A stretch of 64,000 nt of DNA, taken from positions 1-64,000 of the forward strand of contig JANQQS010000201.1 in NCBI GenBank assembly GCA_028284955.1, read 5' to 3'. This DNA is from Myxococcota bacterium. Lineage in GTDB: Bacteria; Myxococcota_A; Polyangia; Polyangiales; Houyiibacteriaceae. How positions within the stretch are numbered: position 1 is the first letter of the stretch; every line of letters starts with the position of its first letter. Positions 8,716-16,673 of the stretch are shown piece after piece. The translations under genes and the position numbers were made by a program. Below the pieces are notes generated by a model, which was not told the DNA's origin, did no database searches, and was given only the letters and a program-made list of their open reading frames with translations.

Positions 8716-10527
8716 ATGATCCGAAGTCGCATCGGTCGGCCGGTTGTCGGCGTTTGTATGGTGGTAGCGGGGTTGAGCGTTGGCGGTCGGGCCGCTGCTC
8801 AGACGACGCTCAATCAGTATCGACCCGCCGAAACCGTGGCCGATGGGTTTGCCATCAGCCGGCCCAACGATGTCGGGCATCTTCGGTTCGGCGCCCAGCT
8901 CCAGTTTGATTACGCCAAGGACCCGCTTGTATTTGAATCCAGCGCGGGGGACGCCGATAGCGAGAACGCGGCGGTGGTGGGGCACCAGTTTGCGGGCCAC
9001 TTGGCTCTATCGCTGGGTGTGCTCGATCGCCTCGTGTTTTTTGCGGGCCTGCCCGTCAACCTCGTGATGGAAGGCGACGACGAAGCGGTGACCACCTTTG
9101 GCCAGCCCGAACCGGACGGGTTTTCGGTGGGCGACGCCTATTTGGGTTTTCGATTGCGTCTCTTTGGCGAAGAAGACGACGTATTCGCGCTTGGCTTTCA
9201 GGGGAGTTTGTTCGTTCCGCTCGCCGACGCGGCAGACCCCAACCAAATATTTGCCGGAGACGATAATGTCGTCGGGCTCACTGAGCTGCTCGCCGAGGTA
9301 CGCGCGGGCATTGTGCGTATTGGATTCAACGTCGGCGCGCGCATTCGCGAAGACGTCGAGTTTGGCAGCGTGGAGCTCGGGTCGGAGCTGACCTATGGGC
9401 TCGGGTTTACTTTCTCGATTGTGGACGAAACGCTCTTTGCGCTGGCCGAAATTTACGGCAGCAGCGCGTTCAACAATTTTGCTGGTCGCGAAGAGTCGCC
9501 GCTCGAGGCTATCGCGGGGATGAAATACCACCACCGGAGCGGGTTTACGGTGGGCGCGGCGGCAGGGCCCGGCCTTCAGCGCGGATTTGGCTCGCCCGAC
9601 GTGCGCGCAGTGGCGCTGCTTGGCTATTTGCAACCGGAAGACCCGGAACCAGAGCCGGTCGAGGAACCCAAAGACAGCGACGGCGATGGGCTACTCGACG
9701 ATCGGGACCGGTGCCCGCGAGAGCCCGAAGACGTCGACGAGTTTGAAGACCAAGACGGCTGCCCCGATCCAGATAACGATCAAGACGGCGTGCTCGACGT
9801 CAACGATGGCGCACCGCTCGAACCCGAGGACCGCGACGAGTTCCAGGATGAGGATGGTGTTCCCGATCCCGACAACGACGGTGACGGGGTAACCGACGAC
9901 ATGGACAACTGTCCGAACGAGGTGGGACCGGCGAGCAATCAAGGGTGTCCCGAGCCAGATCGCGACGGCGACGGAGTGCCCGATCGGGTGGACAACTGTC
10001 CCGACGAACCTGGGCCTAAAGAAAACCACGGCTGCGAGAAAGAACAGCTGGTGGTAATCGAACGCGACCGCTTGCAGATTCTCGACAAGGTCTACTTCCG
10101 AACCAACAGCGCCCGCATCCGTAGCCGGTCGTTTACGTTGCTCGACAACGTGGCGTCGGTCATCAACGCCCACCCGGAGATCGGAGTGGTTCAGGTGGAT
10201 GGCCATTCGGACGAGCGCGGGCGTCGGGCGTTCAATCTTCGCTTGAGCAAACGGCGCGCAGAAGCCGTGCGCAAGTACCTCATCAGCAAGGGCGGGGTAG
10301 AAGAGAAGCGCGTGCTTGCTGAAGGGTACGGGCCGGACCAGCCGATCGTGGCCGACGCGACCACCGCCGAGGATCACGCGAAGAATCGTCGCGTGGAGTT
10401 CAACATTGTTCCCAAACCAACCGTGGAACCGGCCGGTGCGACGCCAGAATCCCCGGCGGGCAACAATCCGGGGACAGAAGGCGATGCCGCGACAGGAAGC
10501 GGAGATGCCCCAGTGCCCGCCGAATAG
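8716..10527 (+). CDS. OmpA-family outer-membrane protein with thrombospondin type-3 repeats
   Basis: A 603-aa exported protein. A signal peptide ending 'GGRAAAQ' is followed by about 290 residues of beta-rich sequence, probably an outer-membrane barrel. Residues ~320-445 are Asp-rich TSP3 repeats (such as 'DSDGDGLLDD' and 'DRDGDGVPDR'), which bind calcium in the family. The OmpA C-terminal peptidoglycan-binding domain follows ('VYFRTNSARI', 'VDGHSDERG'), then a Pro/Gly/Ala tail. GGTGGAGGGACC before ATG 8716 is a good ribosome site, so this start is preferred over more distal in-frame starts that would overlap the divergent gene. Its role is tethering outer membrane to the wall. Confidence 0.92.
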   Translation: MIRSRIGRPVVGVCMVVAGLSVGGRAAAQTTLNQYRPAETVADGFAISRPNDVGHLRFGAQLQFDYAKDPLVFESSAGDADSENAAVVGHQFAGHLALSLGVLDRLVFFAGLPVNLVMEGDDEAVTTFGQPEPDGFSVGDAYLGFRLRLFGEEDDVFALGFQGSLFVPLADAADPNQIFAGDDNVVGLTELLAEVRAGIVRIGFNVGARIREDVEFGSVELGSELTYGLGFTFSIVDETLFALAEIYGSSAFNNFAGREESPLEAIAGMKYHHRSGFTVGAAAGPGLQRGFGSPDVRAVALLGYLQPEDPEPEPVEEPKDSDGDGLLDDRDRCPREPEDVDEFEDQDGCPDPDNDQDGVLDVNDGAPLEPEDRDEFQDEDGVPDPDNDGDGVTDDMDNCPNEVGPASNQGCPEPDRDGDGVPDRVDNCPDEPGPKENHGCEKEQLVVIERDRLQILDKVYFRTNSARIRSRSFTLLDNVASVINAHPEIGVVQVDGHSDERGRRAFNLRLSKRRAEAVRKYLISKGGVEEKRVLAEGYGPDQPIVADATTAEDHAKNRRVEFNIVPKPTVEPAGATPESPAGNNPGTEGDAATGSGDAPVPAE

Positions 10528-10529
10528 AC

Positions 10530-11366
10530 GTGTCTCCTTTCTCTAAATCGGGTGACAGCTCTGAGTCGGGGGCGCTCGAGCAGGCCTGCCGCATCGCGAA
10601 ACAAGCCGGAACGTTGGTCATGGAGGGCTATCGCTGTGGCGCAGCGGTGCGTCACAAGGGCGAGATCGATTTGGTCACCGAATACGACCTTCGGGCCGAA
10701 GATTTCATTCGCGAGCAGCTCGGCAAACTTTTTCCGCAGCACGTCGTGGTGGGCGAAGAGCGATCTGGCGATGAAGAGCGCTGCGAAGAGGGCTGGGTGT
10801 GGTTTGTGGATCCGATCGACGGCACCACCAACTTCGCCCATGGACATCCTTTTTTCTGTGTGTCGCTGGCGCTCTATCGGGTGGGTTCATCGCGCGGCGA
10901 ACCAGCCAACATCGAGCCGCACGTGGGGGTGATCGAAGCGCCAGCGCTCGGCGTCACGTGGCATGCAGCCCGCGGCCAGGGGGCGTTTCGCAATGAACAA
11001 CGCTGCGCGGTATCCGATTGCCAAGAACTTCGATCCGCATTGTGCGCCACAGGATTTCCCTATGACCGATGGACCAACCCGGACAACAACGTAAGCCGAT
11101 TGCAGTCATTTTTGATGCGGGCGCAGGGCATACGACGGTGTGGATCAGCCGCGCTCGACCTCGCATTAGTCGCCGATGGAACCTACGATATCTACTGGGA
11201 GCGCCGACTTCAACCGTGGGACATCGGAGCGGGGGCACTCTTGGTGATGGAAGCCGGCGGCCGGGTAAGCACCTTTGCGGGTGAACCGTTCGACCCAAGG
11301 AGCGGCGAGCTGCTCGCCACGAACGGCGCGGTGCACGATGCGGCTCGCGCTGTGCTCGCAGAGTGA
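10530..11366 (+). CDS. inositol monophosphatase family protein (SuhB/IMPase-like)
   Basis: The 278-aa product has the three metal-site signatures of the Li-sensitive phosphatase family: GEE in 'VVGEERSGDE', 'WFVDPIDGTTNFAHGHP' and 'WDIGAGALLVMEAGG'. Members hydrolyse inositol-1-phosphate or related sugar and nucleotide phosphates; which one is used here cannot be read from sequence. It starts with GTG only two bases after the OmpA gene stop, so the two are probably co-transcribed. Confidence 0.9.
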   Translation: MSPFSKSGDSSESGALEQACRIAKQAGTLVMEGYRCGAAVRHKGEIDLVTEYDLRAEDFIREQLGKLFPQHVVVGEERSGDEERCEEGWVWFVDPIDGTTNFAHGHPFFCVSLALYRVGSSRGEPANIEPHVGVIEAPALGVTWHAARGQGAFRNEQRCAVSDCQELRSALCATGFPYDRWTNPDNNVSRLQSFLMRAQGIRRCGSAALDLALVADGTYDIYWERRLQPWDIGAGALLVMEAGGRVSTFAGEPFDPRSGELLATNGAVHDAARAVLAE

Positions 11367-11421
11367 ACGTGCTGAGAGCTGCCACAGTACAAGCAAGCCG
11401 AGCCGATGGAGTCTTCAAGGG

Positions 11422-12183
11422 TCAGAATTTCGCGTTCCACAAGAGCAGAAACACCGTGCGCAGATTGTCGGCAAGATGGGCGTCGCGAATCTGAAGCGCG
11501 GAATGAGGCTCTTCCCGCGTACGCAGCATGATGATGTAGTCCGCGGCAACCCAGATCGTACTCGAAAATGCCGCGTCGAGAGGCAGCGTTTTGATCTCGC
11601 GCCGCGCTATAGCTCCTCGCAGACGCATCTCCGTTGGTGAGTCGTTCGAAAAGATCCGAGTGGCTTCATTCTCGTCTTGATCCTGCCAAAACTCATCGAG
11701 CCATTCTCGGTATTGCTCGACGAACGTGACGTCTTGATAGCCCCACCAGGTACGTTCGTGTTCTCGGCATTCTTTTCGCCAGCGGGGTCCGTATCCGCGA
11801 AGAAACGCGAGCACGGCGCTCCGACCTTCGAAAATCTGTAGCCGCGGAACCCTGAAGCCGCGGTTTCGAAATGACTGCTCGCTCAGTCGCGCCAACTCCT
11901 TCGCCGCGCGCTCTCGCTCTTCAAGATGCTGCCGTTCCTTGCGGATCGCGTCGAGTAGAGCAGAAGGCGGAAGCGCCACGTAGCGCGCTACCGGTCGGCT
12001 GTGGTCGAGATTGACCAAGCCTTTTTTGGTGAGTGCCTCGATTACGGAATAGGTCGTGGTGCGAGCAATGCCCGTCGCTCGACTGATCCACCCGGCGGTG
12101 GCCGATCCGATATCGGCGAGGGCCAAGTACACAGCGATTTCGTTGTTCGTAAATCCAAGCGTGTGGAGGTGCGATTCCAGCAT
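11422..12183 (-). CDS. TrmB-family transcriptional regulator
   Basis: The 253-aa protein starts with a TrmB-type winged helix ('LHTLGFTNNEIAVYLALADIG' region, then 'SRATGIARTTTYSVIEALTKKGLV'), a coiled-coil linker around residues 80-115 and a C-terminal region that may bind ligand or dimerise. TrmB proteins are common in Archaea and less so in bacteria, where they act as sugar- or metabolite-responsive repressors or activators. It is divergent from a haem-oxygenase-like gene, the probable target. An imperfect palindrome lies between them at 12202-12226. Confidence 0.8.
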   Translation of the reverse strand: MLESHLHTLGFTNNEIAVYLALADIGSATAGWISRATGIARTTTYSVIEALTKKGLVNLDHSRPVARYVALPPSALLDAIRKERQHLEERERAAKELARLSEQSFRNRGFRVPRLQIFEGRSAVLAFLRGYGPRWRKECREHERTWWGYQDVTFVEQYREWLDEFWQDQDENEATRIFSNDSPTEMRLRGAIARREIKTLPLDAAFSSTIWVAADYIIMLRTREEPHSALQIRDAHLADNLRTVFLLLWNAKF

Positions 12184-12201
12184 GCCGATCGATGTATCAG
12201 A

Positions 12202-12226
12202 TTTCGTCGTACTATCGTCGACAAAA
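12202..12226. promoter_or_regulatory. imperfect palindrome in the TrmB/HDO divergent region
   Basis: TTTCGTCG and CGACAAAA form half-sites (7 of 8 positions complementary) separated by 9 bp. They sit in AT-rich DNA between the two divergent starts. This position suits an operator for the TrmB-like regulator, but no binding motif is known for it. Confidence 0.3.
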
Positions 12227-12338
12227 TCGCCAAAAACAAGTCTAATAATTTGAAATGTTTATTCTTTTTCTATCGGCAATAGGCCGACGATTGCGCTTTG
12301 CAGTGGTAGTGCATCACCTCGAGTTCAGGAGGTTTAAG

Positions 12339-13073
12339 GTGAGCCAGCCAACGTTGGATGATGATCGCCAGGTACGTCGCCCAAGCTTTTCGAAGTTTGT
12401 CGCCGCGTGGGAACGCAGATACACAACGAGGTTCCGCCAGATCCCGATGTTTGCGCAGCCCACGCCGCAGTTCACGCGCGCTGGCCGCGCATGTTTCGCG
12501 CGACTGCTCTACCACGCGCGCGGTCATTTTCATGATTTCCTTTGGCATCTGGGAAACTCTGCGCCCGACGCAGCGAGCAAGAAGCTAATCCTTCATAACT
12601 ACGAAGAAGAACTCTGCGGAGAGCGTTCGCATGAGGAGCTATTTCGCATGTTTGCTCGCGCGGTTGGAGTCGACATCCGCGCGGAGATCGTGGAGAGAAA
12701 CTCGTACTTGCGTTTCTTGCGCGAGTTCAATCATGCGCATGTTCGATTTGTTTGCGAGCACGAATGGCCGACGTGCTTTGCCGCATTTGCAGCCTACGAG
12801 CGACTGGATAATGTGGACTATCCTTCGCTGCTCCGCCTCGTACGATCGTTCCCGATCAAGGAGGATGCGCGAACCTTTTTCGTCATCCATGCCGACGCCG
12901 CGCATTTTGATCACGCGAGGGAGATTGTGGAAGGCTTGTTTCGTAGAGCACCGCGCGAAGTGGAAAAGGGGTTTGCATTCATTGCCGACCATCAGCTCAA
13001 GATGTGGCGCCGCCTGAGCGACACGGTGCTTCAAGCCCCCGGTCATGTTTCGTTGAGCTCCGACATGGGCTGA
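12339..13073 (+). CDS. haem-oxygenase-like diiron (HDO / iron-containing redox) family protein
   Basis: The 244-aa all-helical protein resembles TenA/PqqC/CADD-fold 'iron-containing redox enzyme' proteins. Likely metal ligands lie in 'HNYEEELCGERSHEE' and 'VIHADAAHFDHAREI', the usual Glu-His ... Asp-x3-His pattern of HDO enzymes. Characterised members oxidise or cleave small amines, fatty acids or amino acids; the substrate here is unknown. GTG 12339 is chosen because AGGAGG lies seven bases upstream; the more distal ATG at 12255 would add 28 residues that look non-coding. It is divergent from the TrmB gene. Confidence 0.75.
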   Translation: MSQPTLDDDRQVRRPSFSKFVAAWERRYTTRFRQIPMFAQPTPQFTRAGRACFARLLYHARGHFHDFLWHLGNSAPDAASKKLILHNYEEELCGERSHEELFRMFARAVGVDIRAEIVERNSYLRFLREFNHAHVRFVCEHEWPTCFAAFAAYERLDNVDYPSLLRLVRSFPIKEDARTFFVIHADAAHFDHAREIVEGLFRRAPREVEKGFAFIADHQLKMWRRLSDTVLQAPGHVSLSSDMG

Positions 13074-13197
13074 GACAGAGGCGCGGCTGCTCGAAATTTC
13101 CCTTGTTTGACGGCTTGTTTGCAGAGTTCCCAGATCGTTTGTCGTGACACGTTGCACCGAGCGCGCGGTTCGCTAGAAAGCATTCCCGCGGGCCTTT

Positions 13198-14763
13198 ATG
13201 TCGGAGCGCAGAAGAGTTTTTGGTTTGGGGGCGGACGTGCTTGCGTCGCTTTGGCACGCAATGGGCGCCTTCGTGGCGGTTGGCTGCGTACTGGTTGGCC
13301 GCGTACTAGGTGGCTGCGTATTAGGGGGCGTAGCCGGGTGCTCCAATGCCGACGCGAAGTCTGAGCGGGTCGTCGATGTCGACGGCATTCGCGGCGCACA
13401 GGCGAGCGCTGCGAAGCGCGAGGAAGCGCTCCGCAAGAAGTTTCCCCGCATCGGTTTGGTGGAGGGTGTGCAGCTGGTGGTTCGGGCATCGCCGGATCCC
13501 AGCGCGCGCGCCCTTGGCTGGCTGCGCAACGGGGCGCGGGTTCGACTTGGCGATGAAAAGCGAAAGACGTCGACCTGTCGCTCGGGCTGGAGGACCGTCG
13601 CACCTCGTGGGTACGTTTGCGTGGGCCAAGGAATTCGAGTGCTCGAAGGTTCCGCAGCAAAAAAGTCATCCGCGGCTCAAGCGGCTCAGTTTCAGCCTCT
13701 TCCCTACGCCTACTATTTCGTCAAAGAGCCGATGGTTCCGCAATACCATCAGTTGCCATCTCGCGACGGTCAACGCGCGGCGCGTGCGTTCGCGAACGAA
13801 TACCTCTCCATTCTGGCGCACAGCGAGTCTCAGGCAGCACGGTTTCTGGCTGGAGAAATCCCGGGACAGACGAAGAAGCCGTCGGTGGTGAGTCGCTACC
13901 TGAACCGCGGGTTCTTTCTCGCAGGGACGGGCATCGAGGTGCGCTCACGCCGTCGATTCGTGCGTACGGTGACCGGAGCCTACGTAAAAGAAGCGCGACT
14001 CGAAAAGCGTAGCGGACCATCCTACCAAGGAATCGAGCTTGGCAAAGCTGACTCGGGCGAAACGGCGAAGCTGCCTATTGCGTTTGTTCTCCGCGCGGCG
14101 CGCTTGCGCAAAAAGCGAGAGCGCCCGGACGGAACCGTCGTGTGGTCCAAAGATCTCGAACGAGAGCCCTATCCTCGCCACACCGTTCTGAGCAACTGGC
14201 GCGGACGTGAGCGGTTTGGTGAGCGCATCATGCACGTATTGCAGGATGAGCCGCTTGCCTCGACAGAACCGCGCTATCTGCGCTCATGGTTTGTCGGCGT
14301 TGCGGAAGCGATCAAGCCGCCGTTTAAGATTGAAAAAGACGAACCTTGGGTCCACGTCGATATCAGCGAACAAACCCTCGTGCTCTATCGTGGCTCTACG
14401 CCTGTCTATGCCACGCTCGTGTCTACTGGGCTGCCGGGGCACGATACGCCAACCGGCACGTTTTCGATTCGGCGGAAGCTGATCAGCGCAACGATGGCCA
14501 ACCTCGGCCCCGATGCGGGAGACGACCGGTATCGGGTGGAGGATGTTCCGTGGACGCAATACTTCAAGAAGTCGTTCGCCGTTCACGGCGCGTTTTGGCA
14601 TAGCCGTTTCGGTTTGCAGCGATCCCACGGCTGCGTGAACGTATCGCCGGCGGATGCGCTTCGCGTGTTTGGCGAGACATGGCCCGAAGTGCCTCCTGGT
14701 TGGCATGGAGTGTCGACGGATCAAACAGGCTTTCGAACGAGCCGAGTGCACGTCACACGATAG
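13198..14763 (+). CDS. L,D-transpeptidase (YkuD) lipoprotein
   Basis: The 521-aa protein has a lipoprotein signal (lipobox VAGC, Cys48), an SH3-like segment after it, a central region of unknown fold and a C-terminal YkuD catalytic domain from about residue 380. The domain opens 'WVHVDISEQTLVLYRG' and holds the active-site pair 'HGAFW' and 'SHGCVN'. YkuD enzymes make DAP-DAP cross-links or attach proteins to peptidoglycan. The signal-peptide core contains 15-bp tandem repeats (13284-13329). ATG 13198 gives a long n-region; ATG 13261 is a plausible shorter start. Confidence 0.9.
   Translation: MSERRRVFGLGADVLASLWHAMGAFVAVGCVLVGRVLGGCVLGGVAGCSNADAKSERVVDVDGIRGAQASAAKREEALRKKFPRIGLVEGVQLVVRASPDPSARALGWLRNGARVRLGDEKRKTSTCRSGWRTVAPRGYVCVGQGIRVLEGSAAKKSSAAQAAQFQPLPYAYYFVKEPMVPQYHQLPSRDGQRAARAFANEYLSILAHSESQAARFLAGEIPGQTKKPSVVSRYLNRGFFLAGTGIEVRSRRRFVRTVTGAYVKEARLEKRSGPSYQGIELGKADSGETAKLPIAFVLRAARLRKKRERPDGTVVWSKDLEREPYPRHTVLSNWRGRERFGERIMHVLQDEPLASTEPRYLRSWFVGVAEAIKPPFKIEKDEPWVHVDISEQTLVLYRGSTPVYATLVSTGLPGHDTPTGTFSIRRKLISATMANLGPDAGDDRYRVEDVPWTQYFKKSFAVHGAFWHSRFGLQRSHGCVNVSPADALRVFGETWPEVPPGWHGVSTDQTGFRTSRVHVTR
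13284..13329. repeat. 15-bp tandem repeat in a signal-peptide core
   Basis: Three degenerate copies of a unit like GCGTACTGGTTGGCC encode CVLVG, RVLGG and CVLGG in the lipoprotein signal of the L,D-transpeptidase. The period is five codons, as in the LysM-MepA and glycine-rich lipoprotein genes. Confidence 0.75.
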
Positions 14764-14842
14764 AGGCGCATCACGCAGATAGACGTGTGAGAGGCAAAGT
14801 CGTGCATTGGCGATTCCGGCGCGTTTGCGATACACGCTCGGT

Positions 14843-15346
14843 ATGAGCGGTCGTCCCATTCGCCTCTGTTTCGTGTGCCTGGGCAACATTTGCCGGTCGC
14901 CAACCGCAGAATACATCATGCGCGAACTCGTCGCCCAAGCCGGGCTGGATCAATCCGTGACGGTCGACAGCGCCGGCACAGGAGATTGGCATGTGGGCGA
15001 TCCACCAGACCGCCGCACCGTAGAGGCGGCCCGCCGACGGGGTTTTCGAGTTGACGGGTCTGCCGCTCAATTTAGCACGGAACACTTCGCGCGATTCGAC
15101 TACGTGATCGCGATGGACCGGAGCAATCGCGACGCGCTTCAAGAGCTCGCTCCCGATGCTGCCGCACGCGACAAAATTAGTTTGTTGCTCAGCTGGTCGG
15201 ACAGCGGCGAAGCGGACGTGCCCGATCCCTACTTTGGCGGACCGTCCGGGTTTGAGCGAGTCATCGACCTCTGTGAACAGGCTTGTGCCTCGCTACTAAG
15301 CTCGTTGGTTCGCCAGCATCATCTGAGCGGTACGCCGGGCGCGTGA
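14843..15346 (+). CDS. low-molecular-weight protein-tyrosine-phosphatase family protein
   Basis: The 167-aa protein opens 'IRLCFVCLGNICRSPTAE', which holds the CX5R phosphatase loop with nucleophilic Cys. The general-acid Asp lies in the C-terminal 'VPDPYFGG'. ATG 14843 places the P-loop at the expected distance from the N-terminus; 14807 would add 12 residues. The stop is two bases before the fructosamine-kinase start, so the genes form an operon. In other bacteria this pairing is linked to protein deglycation, with the phosphatase acting on sugar-phosphate adducts rather than phosphotyrosine (family knowledge). Confidence 0.93.
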   Translation: MSGRPIRLCFVCLGNICRSPTAEYIMRELVAQAGLDQSVTVDSAGTGDWHVGDPPDRRTVEAARRRGFRVDGSAAQFSTEHFARFDYVIAMDRSNRDALQELAPDAAARDKISLLLSWSDSGEADVPDPYFGGPSGFERVIDLCEQACASLLSSLVRQHHLSGTPGA

Positions 15347-15348
15347 TC

Positions 15349-16230
15349 ATGCGTGCCGAGCAGATTTTGCCAGCTGTGTCGGCAGCCTTGTCCACGAAGC
15401 TAGACGCGTGGGCGCCGGTCCGGGGCGGCGACATATGTGATGCGGGAATGGTCACAAGCTCCGATGGAACGAAGTTCTTCGTCAAAACGCATCGCGACGT
15501 GCATGTCGGTTTTGATATGTTCGCGGCGGAGGCTGAGGGACTCGCATGGCTCGGAGAACCTGGCGTGCTCCGTGTGCCGAAGGTCCTCGCTGTTTCAGAT
15601 CGAGAACGCTCCACGGTTCCATTCTTGGTGCTGGAATGGATTGCACCAGGCTCTCCCGCTCGAGACTACGACGAAGCCTTGGGGAGAGGCTTGGCGCGGT
15701 TGCATCAGTCTGGGCCCGTGCGTTTTGGTTGGCCGCGCACGAATTTCATCGGTCCGCTTCCGCAGCGCAACGAGCTCGCAGACGACTGGGCCACGTTTTT
15801 TCGAACGTGTCGGCTCGAACCGCAAGTGCGCTGTGCCGTCGACAGCGGCGCCCTAAGTTCCAGCGTGGTCTGCCGGTTCGAACAGCTGTATGCGTGCCTT
15901 CCAGAATTGCTCGGCCCCTCCGAGGTACCAGCGAGACTGCATGGAGATCTGTGGTCGGGCAACGCGCACGTAGATGGGTGCGGGGCTCCATGTTTGATCG
16001 ATCCGGCGGTGTACGGTGGTCACCGAGAGGTCGATCTGGCGATGATGCGGCTATTTGGAGGATTCTCCGAGCGGGTATTCGATGCCTACCAAGACTTCGC
16101 TGCATTGTCGCCGGGCCACGCCGAGCGCGTGCCGCTGTATCAGCTGTATCCACTCTTGGTTCACGTGAATCTATTCGGCGGCTCGTATGTATCTTCCGTA
16201 AATCGCGTGCTGACCCGCTACGGTTGTTGA
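15349..16230 (+). CDS. fructosamine/ribulosamine kinase family protein
   Basis: The 293-aa kinase-fold protein matches the fructosamine-3-kinase family: 'KFFVKTH' (ATP Lys), 'FAAEAEGLAWL', 'LGRGLARLHQ', the substrate motif 'FGWPRTNFIG', the catalytic 'LHGDLWSGNAHVD' and 'LIDPAVYGGHREVDLAMM'. It phosphorylates sugar-amine (ketoamine) adducts on proteins so that they decay, which is a repair role. ATG 15349 follows the upstream phosphatase stop by two bases. It is the second gene of a probable two-gene deglycation operon. Confidence 0.9.
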   Translation: MRAEQILPAVSAALSTKLDAWAPVRGGDICDAGMVTSSDGTKFFVKTHRDVHVGFDMFAAEAEGLAWLGEPGVLRVPKVLAVSDRERSTVPFLVLEWIAPGSPARDYDEALGRGLARLHQSGPVRFGWPRTNFIGPLPQRNELADDWATFFRTCRLEPQVRCAVDSGALSSSVVCRFEQLYACLPELLGPSEVPARLHGDLWSGNAHVDGCGAPCLIDPAVYGGHREVDLAMMRLFGGFSERVFDAYQDFAALSPGHAERVPLYQLYPLLVHVNLFGGSYVSSVNRVLTRYGC

Positions 16231-16304
16231 GATCGTGACGGACAGTCATGCGATCGAACAACCGGCTATTGACCCCACACCGCGCTGCCCTAAAGCTCCG
16301 GTTC

Positions 16305-16673
16305 ATGCGGGCACTACTCATCGTCGACCACGGAAGCCGTCGAGCCGAATCAAACGACATGCTTCCTCAAATGGCTACGTTGGTTCAACAGCGGGTCGGG
16401 CCGAGCGTGCTTGTTGCGTGGGCGCATATGGAGCTGGCCCAACCGGACATCGCCCAGGTGTTTCGCCAGTGCGTCGACGCTGGGGCACGAGAAGTGGTCG
16501 TAGTCCCCTACATGTTGGGCCCCGGTAGACACGCCACAGAAGATATCCCTCGCCTTGCAGAAGCGGCCGCAAGCGATCACCCGGGCGTTCAACTAAGGGT
16601 GGCGCCGCCCCTCGGAATTCATCCTTTGCTCGCTGAACTGGTCGTGCATCGCGCCGGCTTCGACTCAGTTTGA
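16305..16673 (+). CDS. CbiX/SirB-type sirohydrochlorin chelatase family protein
   Basis: A small 122-aa single-domain class II chelatase. The metal-site His is in 'LLIVDHGSRR'. The helix 'GRHATEDIPRLA' and the closing 'APPLGIHPLLAELVV' match small CbiX/SirB proteins, which insert cobalt, iron or nickel into sirohydrochlorin or related tetrapyrroles. ATG 16305 fits the family's usual start; an earlier ATG at 16248 adds a non-conserved extension. Its end overlaps the convergent M61 gene by 9 bp. No other tetrapyrrole gene is nearby. Confidence 0.82.
   Translation: MRALLIVDHGSRRAESNDMLPQMATLVQQRVGPSVLVAWAHMELAQPDIAQVFRQCVDAGAREVVVVPYMLGPGRHATEDIPRLAEAAASDHPGVQLRVAPPLGIHPLLAELVVHRAGFDSV

Noticed and set aside
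13247-13262. TGGCAC...GC resembling a sigma-54 promoter
   Set aside because: It lacks the TTGC half, and it lies within the coding sequence of the L,D-transpeptidase.
16248-16304. N-terminal extension of the CbiX-like protein
   Set aside because: The added residues do not match the short chelatase family, which normally starts just before the first strand; ATG 16305 is preferred.
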